Source: 66-474 sp035606235 (GTDB lineage Bacteria; Pseudomonadota; Gammaproteobacteria; Xanthomonadales; Rhodanobacteraceae). Taken from it: a stretch of 41,517 bases of DNA. Both the position numbers and the translations under genes were made by a program. Position 1 is the stretch's first letter. The number at the start of each line of letters is the position of its first letter. Below, piece by piece: positions 30,121 to 38,653 of this stretch. Below the pieces are notes generated by a model. That model made no database searches and was not told the DNA's origin. It saw nothing but the letters and a program-made list of their open reading frames with translations. The stretch spans positions 1-41,517 of the forward strand of contig DATNFU010000050.1 in the NCBI GenBank assembly GCA_035606235.1, given 5' to 3'.

Positions 30121-31977
30121 TCATGCCGCATCGGCAGCGTAAAGGTCGAGCAATTCGGCTTCCGCATTGTCCAGTTCGGTGCGCAGCGCACGGTGCTGCC
30201 GGTTGATTTCCGTGATGCGTGCCGCATCGCTCGCGTAGGATGCGGTGTCGGCCAGTTGCGCTTCCAGCGCATCGATCCGTGTTTGCAGATCGGCGACCCG
30301 GCGCTCGGCGCGATTCACGCGTTGCGGGTTGGCCTTGGTTGTCTTGCGTGCGCCGCTCGTTTGATCCGTGACCGCTCGCCCGTCGCGATCTGACGATGAA
30401 TCCTGCGCCGGCCGCGACCGCAACCATGCCGCGTACTCATCCAGATCGCCATCGAATTTCTCGACGCGGCCGCCGGCAACACGCCAGAACGTGTCGCAGA
30501 CCAGCCCGATCAGATGCCGGTCGTGCGAAACCAGCACGATCGCGCCGGGGAAATCCGACAGCGCTTCGGCCAGCGCCTCGCGCATGTCGAGATCCAGATG
30601 GTTGGTCGGCTCATCCAGCAGCAGCACGTTGGGCTTACGCCAGGCGATCAGCGCCAGCGCGAGCCGCGCGCGCTCGCCGCCGGAAAACCCGTCCACGCTT
30701 TCGAAGGCGCGGTCGCCGGGAAAATTCCAGCGACCGAGGAAATCGCGGAACGACTGCGTGGAATCGGTGGGCGCGAGCTCGCGCAGATGATCCATCGGCG
30801 ATTGTCCCGCACGCAGCGATTCGACCGTGTGCTGCGCGAAATAGCCGATCACCATGTCCGGATGCGCGCTGCGTTCGCCGGCCAGCAGCGGCAATTCGCC
30901 GACCAGCGTTTTCACCAGCGTGGATTTGCCCGCGCCATTGGGGCCGAGCAGACCAACGCGATCGCCGGCTTCGAGGCCGAAGCCGACGTCGTGCAGGATG
31001 CGAACGTCGCCGTAACCCGCATCCACATGATTCAACCGGATCAACGCGTGTGGCAACTTCGCCGGCGGCAGGAAATCGATGTGCAGGGCGCGCTCGGCGC
31101 GTACCGCTTCGGTACCGGCCAGTTTCGCCAGCCGCTTCATGCGCGATTGCGCCTGGGTGGCCTTGCTGGCCTTGGCCTTGAAGCGCGCGATGAACGCCTG
31201 CAGGTGCGCGCGCTCGACCTGTTCCTTCTGGAACGCGATCTGCTGTTGGTGCAGGTGTTCGGCGCGCTGATGCTCGAAGCGGGTGTAGTCGCCCACGTAC
31301 AACCGTGCGCGACCCTCATGAAGGTGCAGGATGTGCGTGGACACGCCATCCAGGAATTCGCGGTCGTGCGAAATCAGCAGCAAGGTACCCGGATATTTCA
31401 GCAGCCATTGCTCCAGCCACAGCACCGCATCCAGGTCGAGATGGTTGGTCGGCTCGTCCAGCAGCAGCAAATCCGACGGCATCATCAGCGCGCGCGCCAG
31501 ATTCAACCGCACTCGCCAGCCGCCGGAGAATTCCGATACCGCGCGCATATGCGTTTCGGCGGAGAAACCCAGGCCGTGCAGCAGGCGCCCGGCGCGCGCC
31601 GGCGCATCGTAGCCGTTGAGCTCTTCCAGGCGATGATGCGCTTGCGCGACCGCTTCGTAATCCTCGCGCGCCATTGCATCGGCTTCGTCGCGCATCGCCG
31701 CTGCGACCTGCACGTCGCCGCCCAGCACGAAGTCCAGCGCGGCATCGGGCAATGATGGCGTTTCCTGCGCGACGCTGGCAATGCGCAACTTGCCGGACAC
31801 ATCCAGATCGCCGCGATCGGCTTCCACTTCGCCCGTCAAGGCGGCGAACAATGAAGACTTGCCGCAGCCGTTGCGACCGATCACGCCCACGCGCCAGCCC
31901 GCGTGCAAGGTGAGGTCCACATCGGAGAGCAGCAGTCGCTGGCCACGGCGCAGCGCGAAATTGCGGAAGGAGATCAT
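30121..31977 (-). CDS. yheS: ABC-F ATPase YheS
   Basis: A soluble protein of 618 residues with two ABC domains and no membrane part, of the ABC-F translation-factor group. First domain: Walker A GRNGCGKSS (about 36-44), signature EFSGGWRVRLNLARALM, Walker B LLLLDEPTNHLDLDAVLWLE. A linker with HLQAFIARFKAKASKATQAQSRMKRL (the P-site tRNA interaction motif) follows. Second domain: GPNGAGKST, GFSGGERARLALALIAW, LLLDEPTNHLDLDMREALAEAL. A charged coiled coil closes the chain (RVADLQTRIDALEAQLADTASY). The motif order and the coiled-coil tail match YheS rather than EttA or Uup. ABC-F proteins bind the ribosomal E site and relieve stalls; YheS has been linked to particular nascent chains. Start 31977 gives MISFRNFALRRG. 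Confidence 0.92.
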   Translation of the reverse strand: MISFRNFALRRGQRLLLSDVDLTLHAGWRVGVIGRNGCGKSSLFAALTGEVEADRGDLDVSGKLRIASVAQETPSLPDAALDFVLGGDVQVAAAMRDEADAMAREDYEAVAQAHHRLEELNGYDAPARAGRLLHGLGFSAETHMRAVSEFSGGWRVRLNLARALMMPSDLLLLDEPTNHLDLDAVLWLEQWLLKYPGTLLLISHDREFLDGVSTHILHLHEGRARLYVGDYTRFEHQRAEHLHQQQIAFQKEQVERAHLQAFIARFKAKASKATQAQSRMKRLAKLAGTEAVRAERALHIDFLPPAKLPHALIRLNHVDAGYGDVRILHDVGFGLEAGDRVGLLGPNGAGKSTLVKTLVGELPLLAGERSAHPDMVIGYFAQHTVESLRAGQSPMDHLRELAPTDSTQSFRDFLGRWNFPGDRAFESVDGFSGGERARLALALIAWRKPNVLLLDEPTNHLDLDMREALAEALSDFPGAIVLVSHDRHLIGLVCDTFWRVAGGRVEKFDGDLDEYAAWLRSRPAQDSSSDRDGRAVTDQTSGARKTTKANPQRVNRAERRVADLQTRIDALEAQLADTASYASDAARITEINRQHRALRTELDNAEAELLDLYAADAA

Positions 31978-32035
31978 CCGGGCATTATCGCAGAGAGCGA
32001 ATCGCCTCCCGTTTCGCCTTCTGCACCGTTCGTGG

Positions 32036-32088
32036 TGAGGTATCGAACCACGGACTTCTTGCCGCATTCGTTCGCGTTCGATACCTCA
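32036..32088. repeat. Inverted repeat in the clpB-yheS gap
   Basis: TGAGGTATCGAAC (32036-32048) is exactly inverted at 32076-32088, with a 27-base loop. Imperfect pairing extends about 9 bases further outward. Neither strand has a T-run after it. It looks like a REP-type or mobile palindrome rather than a terminator. Confidence 0.6.
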
Positions 32089-32118
32089 GCGCGAATGGCC
32101 TTGTATCGGCAAGGCAAG

Positions 32119-34716
32119 TCACGTTTTGCGGAACACCAGCTTCCCGCCTTCGGCATCCACCTGCACCGTGTCGCCCGCACCAAATTCGCCGGACAGGATC
32201 TTGGTTGCCAGCGGATTCTCCAGTTGCGCCTGGATCGCGCGCTTCAGCGGACGCGCGCCATAGACCGGATCGAAGCCGGCGTTGCCGAGCAACATCAGCG
32301 CGGCATCCGAAATCTCGATATCGATCTGACGTTCGCGCAGGCGCTTCGCCAAGTACTGCGTCTGCAGGCGCGCGATTTCGCGAATCTGCTTCTTGTCCAG
32401 CGGATGGAACACCACGATTTCGTCCAGCCGGTTGATGAACTCCGGACGGAAATGTCCCTGCACCACGCCCATCACCGCGGCTTTCATTTGCGTGTAGGCC
32501 TCCGGGGAATCCTCGTCGATGCCGCTGGCCGCGATCTCCTGGATCAGGTTCGAGCCGAGATTCGAAGTCATCACGATCACGGTGTTGCGGAAATCCACGG
32601 TGCGGCCCTGGCCGTCGGTGAGGCGGCCATCATCCAGCACCTGCAACAGGATATTGAACACATCCGGGTGCGCCTTCTCCACTTCGTCCAGCAGGATCAC
32701 GCTGTACGGACGACGACGCACTGCTTCGGTGAGATAGCCGCCTTCCTCGTAACCGACATAGCCGGGCGGCGCGCCGATCAGCCGCGCGACCGAATGCTTC
32801 TCCATGAACTCGCTCATGTCGATGCGCACCATTGCCTCGGTGGTATCGAACAGGAACAGCGCGAGCGCCTTGCACAGTTCTGTTTTGCCGACGCCCGTTG
32901 GCCCGAGAAACAAAAACGATCCGGACGGGCGGTTGGGATCGGACAGCCCCGCGCGCGCACGGCGGATCGAATCCGCCACCGACTTCACCGCTTCGTCCTG
33001 GCCGATCACGTTCTTGTGCAGCGCGTCTTCCATCGCCAACAACTTTTCGCGCTCGCCTTCCAGCATTTTGGAAACCGGAATGCCCGTCCAGCGCGCCACG
33101 ACTTGCGCGATTTCTTCCGCGGTCACCTTGTCCTGCAGCAGCGTGAAGCCCTTGTGCTCCGCGGCTTGCGCGGCGACCAGTTGTTTCTCCAGCTCCGGCA
33201 GCCGGCCGTACTGGAGCTCGCTCATCTTCGCGTAATCCTGGCGACGCTGGGCGGCTTCCAGCTCCACACGCGCGGCTTCGATCTGCTCCTTGATCCTGGT
33301 CGCGCCCGATACCGCGGCCTTCTCCGATTTCCATACCTCGTTCAAGTCGGAAAATTCGCGTTCGAGTTTTTCGATGTCGGTTTCGAGATCCGCAAGCCGC
33401 TTCTGCGATTCCGGATCCTTCTCCTTCTTCAGCGCCTCGCGCTGGATTTTCAACTGGATCAGCCGCCGCTCCATGCGGTCCAGTTCCTCCGGCTTGGAAT
33501 CGATCTCCATGCGGATTCTCGACGCCGCCTCGTCCATCAGGTCGATCGCCTTGTCCGGCAATTGACGGTCGCTGATGTAGCGGTTGGACAGCGTGGCCGC
33601 GGCGACGATCGCGGGATCCGTGATCTCGACGCCGTGGTGCACGGCGTATTTCTCCTTCAGCCCGCGCAGGATCGCGATGGTGTCCTCCACGCTCGGCTCA
33701 CCCACGAACACTTTCTGGAAGCGCCGCTCCAGCGCCGCGTCCTTCTCGACGTATTTGCGATATTCATCCAGGGTGGTCGCGCCGATGCAATGCAGTTCGC
33801 CACGCGCGAGTGCCGGCTTCAGCATGTTGCCGGCATCCATCGCACCCTCGGCCTTGCCGGCGCCGACCATGGTGTGCAGCTCGTCGATAAACAAGATGAT
33901 GCGGCCTTCCTGCTTGGCGAGGTCGTTCAACACGCCTTTCAGGCGCTCCTCGAATTCGCCGCGGAACTTCGCGCCGGCGATCAGCGCGCCCATGTCGAGC
34001 GCGAGCACGCGCTTGTCGCGCAGGCCTTCCGGCACTTCGTTGTTGACGATGCGCTGCGCCAGGCCTTCGACGATCGCGGTCTTGCCCACACCAGGCTCGC
34101 CGATCAGCACCGGGTTGTTCTTGGTGCGGCGCGAGAGCACCTGGATCACGCGGCGGATTTCTTCATCCCTGCCGATCACCGGATCCAGCTTGCCGCTCTC
34201 GGCGCGGCCGGTGAGGTCGATGGTGAATTTCTCCAGAGCCTGGCGCTGCTCTTCGGCGTTCTCCGATTGCACGCGCTCGCCGCCACGCATCTTCTCGATC
34301 GCGGCTTGGAGGTTCTGTTTGTGCGCGCCGGCGGCTTTCAGCGCGGCGCCGACTTCGCCTTTGTCTTCCAGGCAGGCAAGCACGAACAACTCGCTGGCGA
34401 TGAACTGGTCGCCGCGCTGCTGCGCCAGCTTGTCGGTGAGGTTGAACAGCCGGGTCAATTCGTTGCTGACATTGATATTGCCTTCCTGTCCGCGCACCTG
34501 CGGCAGACGTTGCAGGATTTCGCCGACGCGTTCGCGCAGCAGCGGCACGTTCACGCCGGCCTGCGCCAGCAGCGGCGCGGTCGAGCCGCCTTGGCTGTCC
34601 AGCAGCGCGGCCAGCACGTGCGCGGGTTCCAGCATGTTGTGGTCGCGCCCGACGGCCAGGCTCTGGGCGTCGCTCAGTGCCTGCTGGAAGCGTGAGGTCA
34701 GTTTGTCCGGGCGCAT
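32119..34716 (-). CDS. clpB: Protein disaggregase ClpB
   Basis: An AAA+ chaperone of 865 residues that extracts proteins from aggregates together with DnaK. The N domain carries two Clp-N repeats (KLTSRFQQALSDAQSLAVGRDHNMLEPAHVLAALL). Nucleotide domain 1 has GEPGVGKTAIVEGLAQR and RIILFIDELHTMVGAG. The coiled-coil middle domain occupies about 400-530 (MERRLIQLKIQREALKKEKD). Nucleotide domain 2 has GPTGVGKTELCKALA, VILLDEVEKAHPDVFN, GAPPGYVGYEEGGYLTE (substrate pore loop) and TSNLGS. CAGGAGAA precedes the ATG at 34716. In its upstream region I could not find a convincing heat-shock (sigma-32) promoter, though one is expected. Confidence 0.98.
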   Translation of the reverse strand: MRPDKLTSRFQQALSDAQSLAVGRDHNMLEPAHVLAALLDSQGGSTAPLLAQAGVNVPLLRERVGEILQRLPQVRGQEGNINVSNELTRLFNLTDKLAQQRGDQFIASELFVLACLEDKGEVGAALKAAGAHKQNLQAAIEKMRGGERVQSENAEEQRQALEKFTIDLTGRAESGKLDPVIGRDEEIRRVIQVLSRRTKNNPVLIGEPGVGKTAIVEGLAQRIVNNEVPEGLRDKRVLALDMGALIAGAKFRGEFEERLKGVLNDLAKQEGRIILFIDELHTMVGAGKAEGAMDAGNMLKPALARGELHCIGATTLDEYRKYVEKDAALERRFQKVFVGEPSVEDTIAILRGLKEKYAVHHGVEITDPAIVAAATLSNRYISDRQLPDKAIDLMDEAASRIRMEIDSKPEELDRMERRLIQLKIQREALKKEKDPESQKRLADLETDIEKLEREFSDLNEVWKSEKAAVSGATRIKEQIEAARVELEAAQRRQDYAKMSELQYGRLPELEKQLVAAQAAEHKGFTLLQDKVTAEEIAQVVARWTGIPVSKMLEGEREKLLAMEDALHKNVIGQDEAVKSVADSIRRARAGLSDPNRPSGSFLFLGPTGVGKTELCKALALFLFDTTEAMVRIDMSEFMEKHSVARLIGAPPGYVGYEEGGYLTEAVRRRPYSVILLDEVEKAHPDVFNILLQVLDDGRLTDGQGRTVDFRNTVIVMTSNLGSNLIQEIAASGIDEDSPEAYTQMKAAVMGVVQGHFRPEFINRLDEIVVFHPLDKKQIREIARLQTQYLAKRLRERQIDIEISDAALMLLGNAGFDPVYGARPLKRAIQAQLENPLATKILSGEFGAGDTVQVDAEGGKLVFRKT

Positions 34717-34906
34717 GAGTTCTCCTGAAATCCGAGGTGCCGGTGACCGCTTCAAAGGTGTAGGCGCAGCTGCAAAATGCAAGCCTGCCGCGCGCCTCGA
34801 CCCGCATCGGCGGGGCCGCGTGGAGGCCCATTTCGCCGCCCGCGCTCGGGAGATTGCGCCGAGGTTCCGGCGGCTTATCATTCGCGCCAGGATTCAGGGA
34901 ATCGGT

Positions 34907-35668
34907 ATGCCCGTCCTCGGACTGGAAGCCCGCGAGCCCGTGCTCAAACGTGCCGCCTGGGCGGTGTTCAACGCGTTGCAGCTTGCCTTCACGATCGGCT
35001 GGAGCGCCAGCTGCATCGTACTTGCGTTGCTGGTGCGGATCGCCGCTGGCGGACGCGCGCACCTGCCGCTCCGGATGGCTTCGCGCTTGTGGGCACCCGG
35101 CCTGCTGCGAGGCGCCGGCGCGCGTCTGCGGGTGGAAGGATTGGGACGCGTGGATTGGTCGCGCCCGCACGTGTTCGTGGCCAACCATCAATCCATCATC
35201 GATGTCTGCGCGCTGTTCCGCGCGCTGCCGGTACCGATCCGTTTCGTGCTGAAGCAGGAACTCGGCAACGTGCCATTCATCGGCTGGTATGCACGCGCAA
35301 TGGGTATGGTGTTCATCCAACGCGGCAACGCGCGCGCGGCAACGCGCAGCCTGCGCGCCGCGGCGGAACTGCTGGAGCGCGGCGCCAATCTTTGCGCGTT
35401 TCCGGAGGGCACGCGCAGCCGCGACGGTGAGTTACGCGCATTCAAGGGCGGCGTGTTCCAGGCAGCAATCGCGGCGCACGTGCCGGTGGTGCCGATCGCG
35501 ATACAAGGCAGTGGCGCGGTGTTGCCGCCGGCGGGTTTTCGTGTGCGGCCCGGCACGATTCGCGTACGCATCGGCCAACCGATCGCGACGCCGGATCATC
35601 CGCACGCGCAGGATCGGCAGCAACTGGCACAGCATGCGCGCGAAGCCGTGGCGGCGCTGATGCGCTGA
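34907..35668 (+). CDS. 1-acyl-glycerol-3-phosphate acyltransferase (PlsC-like)
   Basis: A protein of 253 residues. The membrane helix near residues 20-45 (NALQLAFTIGWSASCIVLALLVRI) is followed by the acyltransferase domain. Motif 1 is FVANHQSIIDVCALF (HxxxxD catalytic pair), motif 2 is around GNVPFIGWYARAMGMVFIQR, motif 3 is CAFPEGTRSRDGEL, and motif 4 is PVVPIAIQG. PlsC adds the second acyl chain of phosphatidic acid. Xanthomonadales often have several paralogues, so I give no symbol. The ATG at 34907 has AGGGA upstream and fits the family length. It is divergent from clpB, with a 190-base shared region in which I see no clear promoter. Confidence 0.92.
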   Translation: MPVLGLEAREPVLKRAAWAVFNALQLAFTIGWSASCIVLALLVRIAAGGRAHLPLRMASRLWAPGLLRGAGARLRVEGLGRVDWSRPHVFVANHQSIIDVCALFRALPVPIRFVLKQELGNVPFIGWYARAMGMVFIQRGNARAATRSLRAAAELLERGANLCAFPEGTRSRDGELRAFKGGVFQAAIAAHVPVVPIAIQGSGAVLPPAGFRVRPGTIRVRIGQPIATPDHPHAQDRQQLAQHAREAVAALMR

Positions 35669-35769
35669 TCGCCGCGGCCCACGGCGCATCGGGAATGCAA
35701 ATGTCCCGGATTGGTCGTTCACATGCCTTGCGGCACAATAAAGCAGTTGGCCGCAACCAGTGGATCGAG

Positions 35770-36549
35770 GTGTCCGCAGCAAGTCTCCGCAATTTTTCAG
35801 CGCTTCCCGCCCCGCCCGCGCCCGGCGCGGACGACGGCTGGGCGCTGTTTCTGGATGTCGACGGTACCTTGCTGGATTTCGCATCCAGTCCGCAGGGCGT
35901 GCGCGTGGATGCGCAGTTGCACGACGATCTCGCCTGCTTGCGCGAACGCCTGCACGGCGCGCTGGCATTGCTGAGCGGCCGCACCCTGGAACAGATAGAC
36001 CGACTTTTCGACTGGCGCGCATGCGCCGCGGCAGGCCTGCATGGTGGGCAATTGCGTTTCGCCGACGGACGCGCAGCATCGGGCGACGCTGGCGAAGCGA
36101 GCATCGCAGCCCTGCATGCACTGGCGGAATCGCGCATCGCCCAAATTCCGGGAGCGCTGCTGGAAGACAAGCGCCGGGCGCTCGCCTTGCATTATCGCGA
36201 GGCACCGGCGCAGCGCGAGGCAATCGAGGATCTCGCGCGCGATCTGCTGCAACACGCGGGCAGCGACTACACCCTGCAACACGGCAATCATGTGATCGAG
36301 CTGAAGTCCGCCGGCGACGACAAGGGCCGCGCATTGGCGGCGCTGCTGGGCAGCGCGCCGTTCCGAAATCGCCAGCCGTGGATGCTGGGCGACGATCTCA
36401 CCGACGAGCACGCGTTCGAGGAAGCCAATGCGCGTGGTGGCGTGAGCGTGATCATCGGCACGCGCCGGCCCACGCACGCGAATTTTTCGCTTGACGATCC
36501 GCCGGCGGTGCGCGCGTGGTTGCGCGGGCTCGCCGCGCGCCGCGAATGA
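35770..36549 (+). CDS. otsB: Trehalose-6-phosphate phosphatase OtsB
   Basis: A HAD-superfamily phosphatase of about 259 residues. The catalytic motif is LFLDVDGTLLDF (Asp29 nucleophile, Asp31 acid in this numbering). Others are ALLSGRTLEQIDRLF, ALHYREAP, HGNHVIELKSAGDDKGRALAAL (Lys of motif III) and MLGDDLTDEHAFEEAN (motif IV). It releases free trehalose from trehalose-6-phosphate. The GTG at 35770 gives a short N-terminus as in E. coli; an ATG at 35695 would add 25 residues of no family likeness and is the alternative. It is the first gene of otsB-GH15-otsA. The genes are on one strand with gaps of 109 and -4 bases. Confidence 0.93.
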   Translation: MSAASLRNFSALPAPPAPGADDGWALFLDVDGTLLDFASSPQGVRVDAQLHDDLACLRERLHGALALLSGRTLEQIDRLFDWRACAAAGLHGGQLRFADGRAASGDAGEASIAALHALAESRIAQIPGALLEDKRRALALHYREAPAQREAIEDLARDLLQHAGSDYTLQHGNHVIELKSAGDDKGRALAALLGSAPFRNRQPWMLGDDLTDEHAFEEANARGGVSVIIGTRRPTHANFSLDDPPAVRAWLRGLAARRE

Positions 36550-36658
36550 TCGACACCGTTGGTGGCGGGATATGGCCATGAACGGCAACAACCTGGATTC
36601 GTCCGCTGCTACTTGAGGGCGAACGGCAAGAGCTCCCATCCGCCACAAGGAGTGCATC

Positions 36659-38653
36659 GTGGCAAAACCAGTGAAGTCTTCCTCCAAGGCGAAGCAGGCT
36701 GCATCGAAAACCGCGAAGCCCGCGAAGTCGAAATTGGCAAAATCGCGGCGGGAGCAATCCCGGCGGGCGAAATCCAGCCTGCCTCTCAAGGCCAAGCCGG
36801 CCAAGCCGCTCACCCGCAAACAGGTCGCGGCCGAACAGGATGCGCAAAAAAAAGCCGCGCGCATGCGTTCGCGGCCGCAGCAGTCCAATCTTGATCTGGG
36901 CGTTATCGGCAACGGCACCATCAACGCGCTGATCGACGCGCGCGGCCGCATCAACTGGCATTGCGTACCGGCCTTCGACGGCGATCCGGTGTTCTGCTCA
37001 CTGCTGTCGCCGAAACTCGGCGAAGCCGGCTTTTTCGATGTCGGCCTGGAGAACGAGATCAACCACGAGCAGTGGTACGTCAACAACAGCGCGGTGCTGA
37101 CCACGCGCCTGACCGCCAAGGATGGCGCGCAGCTCGAGATCACCGATTTCGCGCCGCGCTACAAGCAGCACGGCCGCATCTTCCATCCGATGCAGATTCT
37201 GCGGCGCATCCGTCCACTTGCCGGCTCGCCGCGCATCGTGCTGCGCCTGCGCCCGCTTACAGGGTATGGCGCGCGCGTGCCCGAGCGCACCTTCGGCTCC
37301 AACCATCTGCGCTTCATGCTCGATCCGCTGGTGCTGCGCGTCACCACCGATGCGCAACTGCCGATGCTGCGCGACGAACTGCCATTCCTGCTGGATGCCG
37401 ACCTGCACATCGTGATGGGCACCGACGAGACGCTGCACGAATCGCCGGGCCGCTATTTCAGCGAGGCGCTGGATGCCACGCTCGATTACTGGCGCGAGTG
37501 GTCGCGCTATCTGTCGATTCCCGCCGAGTGGCAGGACGCGGTGATCCGCGCCGCGATCACTTTGAAGCTGTGCCAGTACGAGGGCACCGGCGCGATCGTT
37601 GCGGCGATGACTACTTCCATTCCCGAAGCGCCGGATACCGTGCGCACCTGGGATTACCGCTACTGCTGGCCGCGTGACGCGGCGCTGGTGGTGCGCGCGC
37701 TGAACCGGTTGAGCGCCACCAAGAGCATGGAAGAGTACACGCGCTACATCTTCAATCTTGCCGTCAAGGACGATCGCATGGCGCCCTTGTACGGCATCCA
37801 CTTCCAGGACGAACTTCCCGAGCGCAAGGAAATCCACCTGGAAGGCTATCGCGGCATGGGCCCGGTGCGGGTCGGCAACGAAGCCTGGAAGCAGCAGCAG
37901 AACGACATCTACGGCAGTGTGGTGCTGGCGGCGACGCAGATGTTCTACGACAAGCGCCTGGTCGCGGCGGGCGACGAAACCGCGTTCAGGCGACTGGAGC
38001 GCTGCGGCGAAGCCGCGTACAGGCTGTTCGATCAACCCGATGCCGGCCTGTGGGAATTGCGCGGGCGCAAATCGGTGCACACCTATTCCGCGGTGATGTG
38101 CTGGGTCGCCTGTGATCGGCTGGCACGCATCGCCGGCTGGCTGCAATTGCAGGACCGCGCGCGCTTCTGGCACCGCCGCGCCGATCGCATCCGCGCCACG
38201 GTGCTGAAACACGCGGTGCATCCGGACGGCTATTTCGTGGAATCCTTCGGCAGCGAGGATCTCGACGCCAGCCTGCTGCTGCTGGAAGGCCTGCGCTTCA
38301 TCGCGGCCGACGATTCGCGTTTCATCAAGACCGTGGAAGCGGTGGGCAGTAAGCTGATGCGCGGCGGCTTTCTGTTGCGCTACGCGCATCCGGATGATTT
38401 CGGCGCGCCTCAGACGAGCTTCACCATCTGCAATTTCTGGTACGTCGAGGCGCTGTGCGCGATCGGACGCAAGGACGATGCGCGCGCGCTGTTCAAAAAA
38501 CTGCTGAGCATGCGCAATCCGCTCGGGTTGATGTCGGAGGATCTCGATCCCGAAACCGGCGAGTCGTGGGGCAACTTTCCGCAGGCCTACTCGATGGTCG
38601 GGCTGATCAACGCGGCGCGCTCGCTGTCCACCAAGTGGAGCGATGTCCTGTGA
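36659..38653 (+). CDS. GH15 family glycosidase with lysine-rich N-terminal tail
   Basis: A protein of 664 residues. Residues 2-70 are a basic tail of Lys/Ala/Ser/Pro/Arg repeats (KPVKSSSKAKQAASKTAK..., AKPAKPL) with no signal peptide, like histone-H1-type tails. The body is a GH15 glucoamylase/trehalase (alpha/alpha)6 enzyme: LGVIGNGTINALIDARGRINWHCVP, TWDYRYCWPRDAALVVRALN, EGYRGMGPVRVGNEAW with the probable catalytic acid Glu395, and ESWGNFPQAYSMVGLINAA with the probable base Glu635. Bacterial GH15 enzymes next to otsAB include trehalases; the true substrate (trehalose, oligosaccharide or other alpha-glucoside) is not settled by sequence. GTG start with AAGGAG upstream. The stop overlaps the otsA start (GTGA). 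Confidence 0.9.
   Translation: MAKPVKSSSKAKQAASKTAKPAKSKLAKSRREQSRRAKSSLPLKAKPAKPLTRKQVAAEQDAQKKAARMRSRPQQSNLDLGVIGNGTINALIDARGRINWHCVPAFDGDPVFCSLLSPKLGEAGFFDVGLENEINHEQWYVNNSAVLTTRLTAKDGAQLEITDFAPRYKQHGRIFHPMQILRRIRPLAGSPRIVLRLRPLTGYGARVPERTFGSNHLRFMLDPLVLRVTTDAQLPMLRDELPFLLDADLHIVMGTDETLHESPGRYFSEALDATLDYWREWSRYLSIPAEWQDAVIRAAITLKLCQYEGTGAIVAAMTTSIPEAPDTVRTWDYRYCWPRDAALVVRALNRLSATKSMEEYTRYIFNLAVKDDRMAPLYGIHFQDELPERKEIHLEGYRGMGPVRVGNEAWKQQQNDIYGSVVLAATQMFYDKRLVAAGDETAFRRLERCGEAAYRLFDQPDAGLWELRGRKSVHTYSAVMCWVACDRLARIAGWLQLQDRARFWHRRADRIRATVLKHAVHPDGYFVESFGSEDLDASLLLLEGLRFIAADDSRFIKTVEAVGSKLMRGGFLLRYAHPDDFGAPQTSFTICNFWYVEALCAIGRKDDARALFKKLLSMRNPLGLMSEDLDPETGESWGNFPQAYSMVGLINAARSLSTKWSDVL

Noticed and set aside
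31903..34695. Open frame of about 930 codons antisense to clpB and the start of yheS
   Set aside because: The opposite strand encodes complete ClpB with all motifs. The antisense frame is open only because of codon bias and shows no domain.
34717..34790. Sigma-32 promoter for clpB
   Set aside because: Only weak partial matches (CTTGCA, CTTTGAA) without a CCCCAT-like -10 at the right distance.
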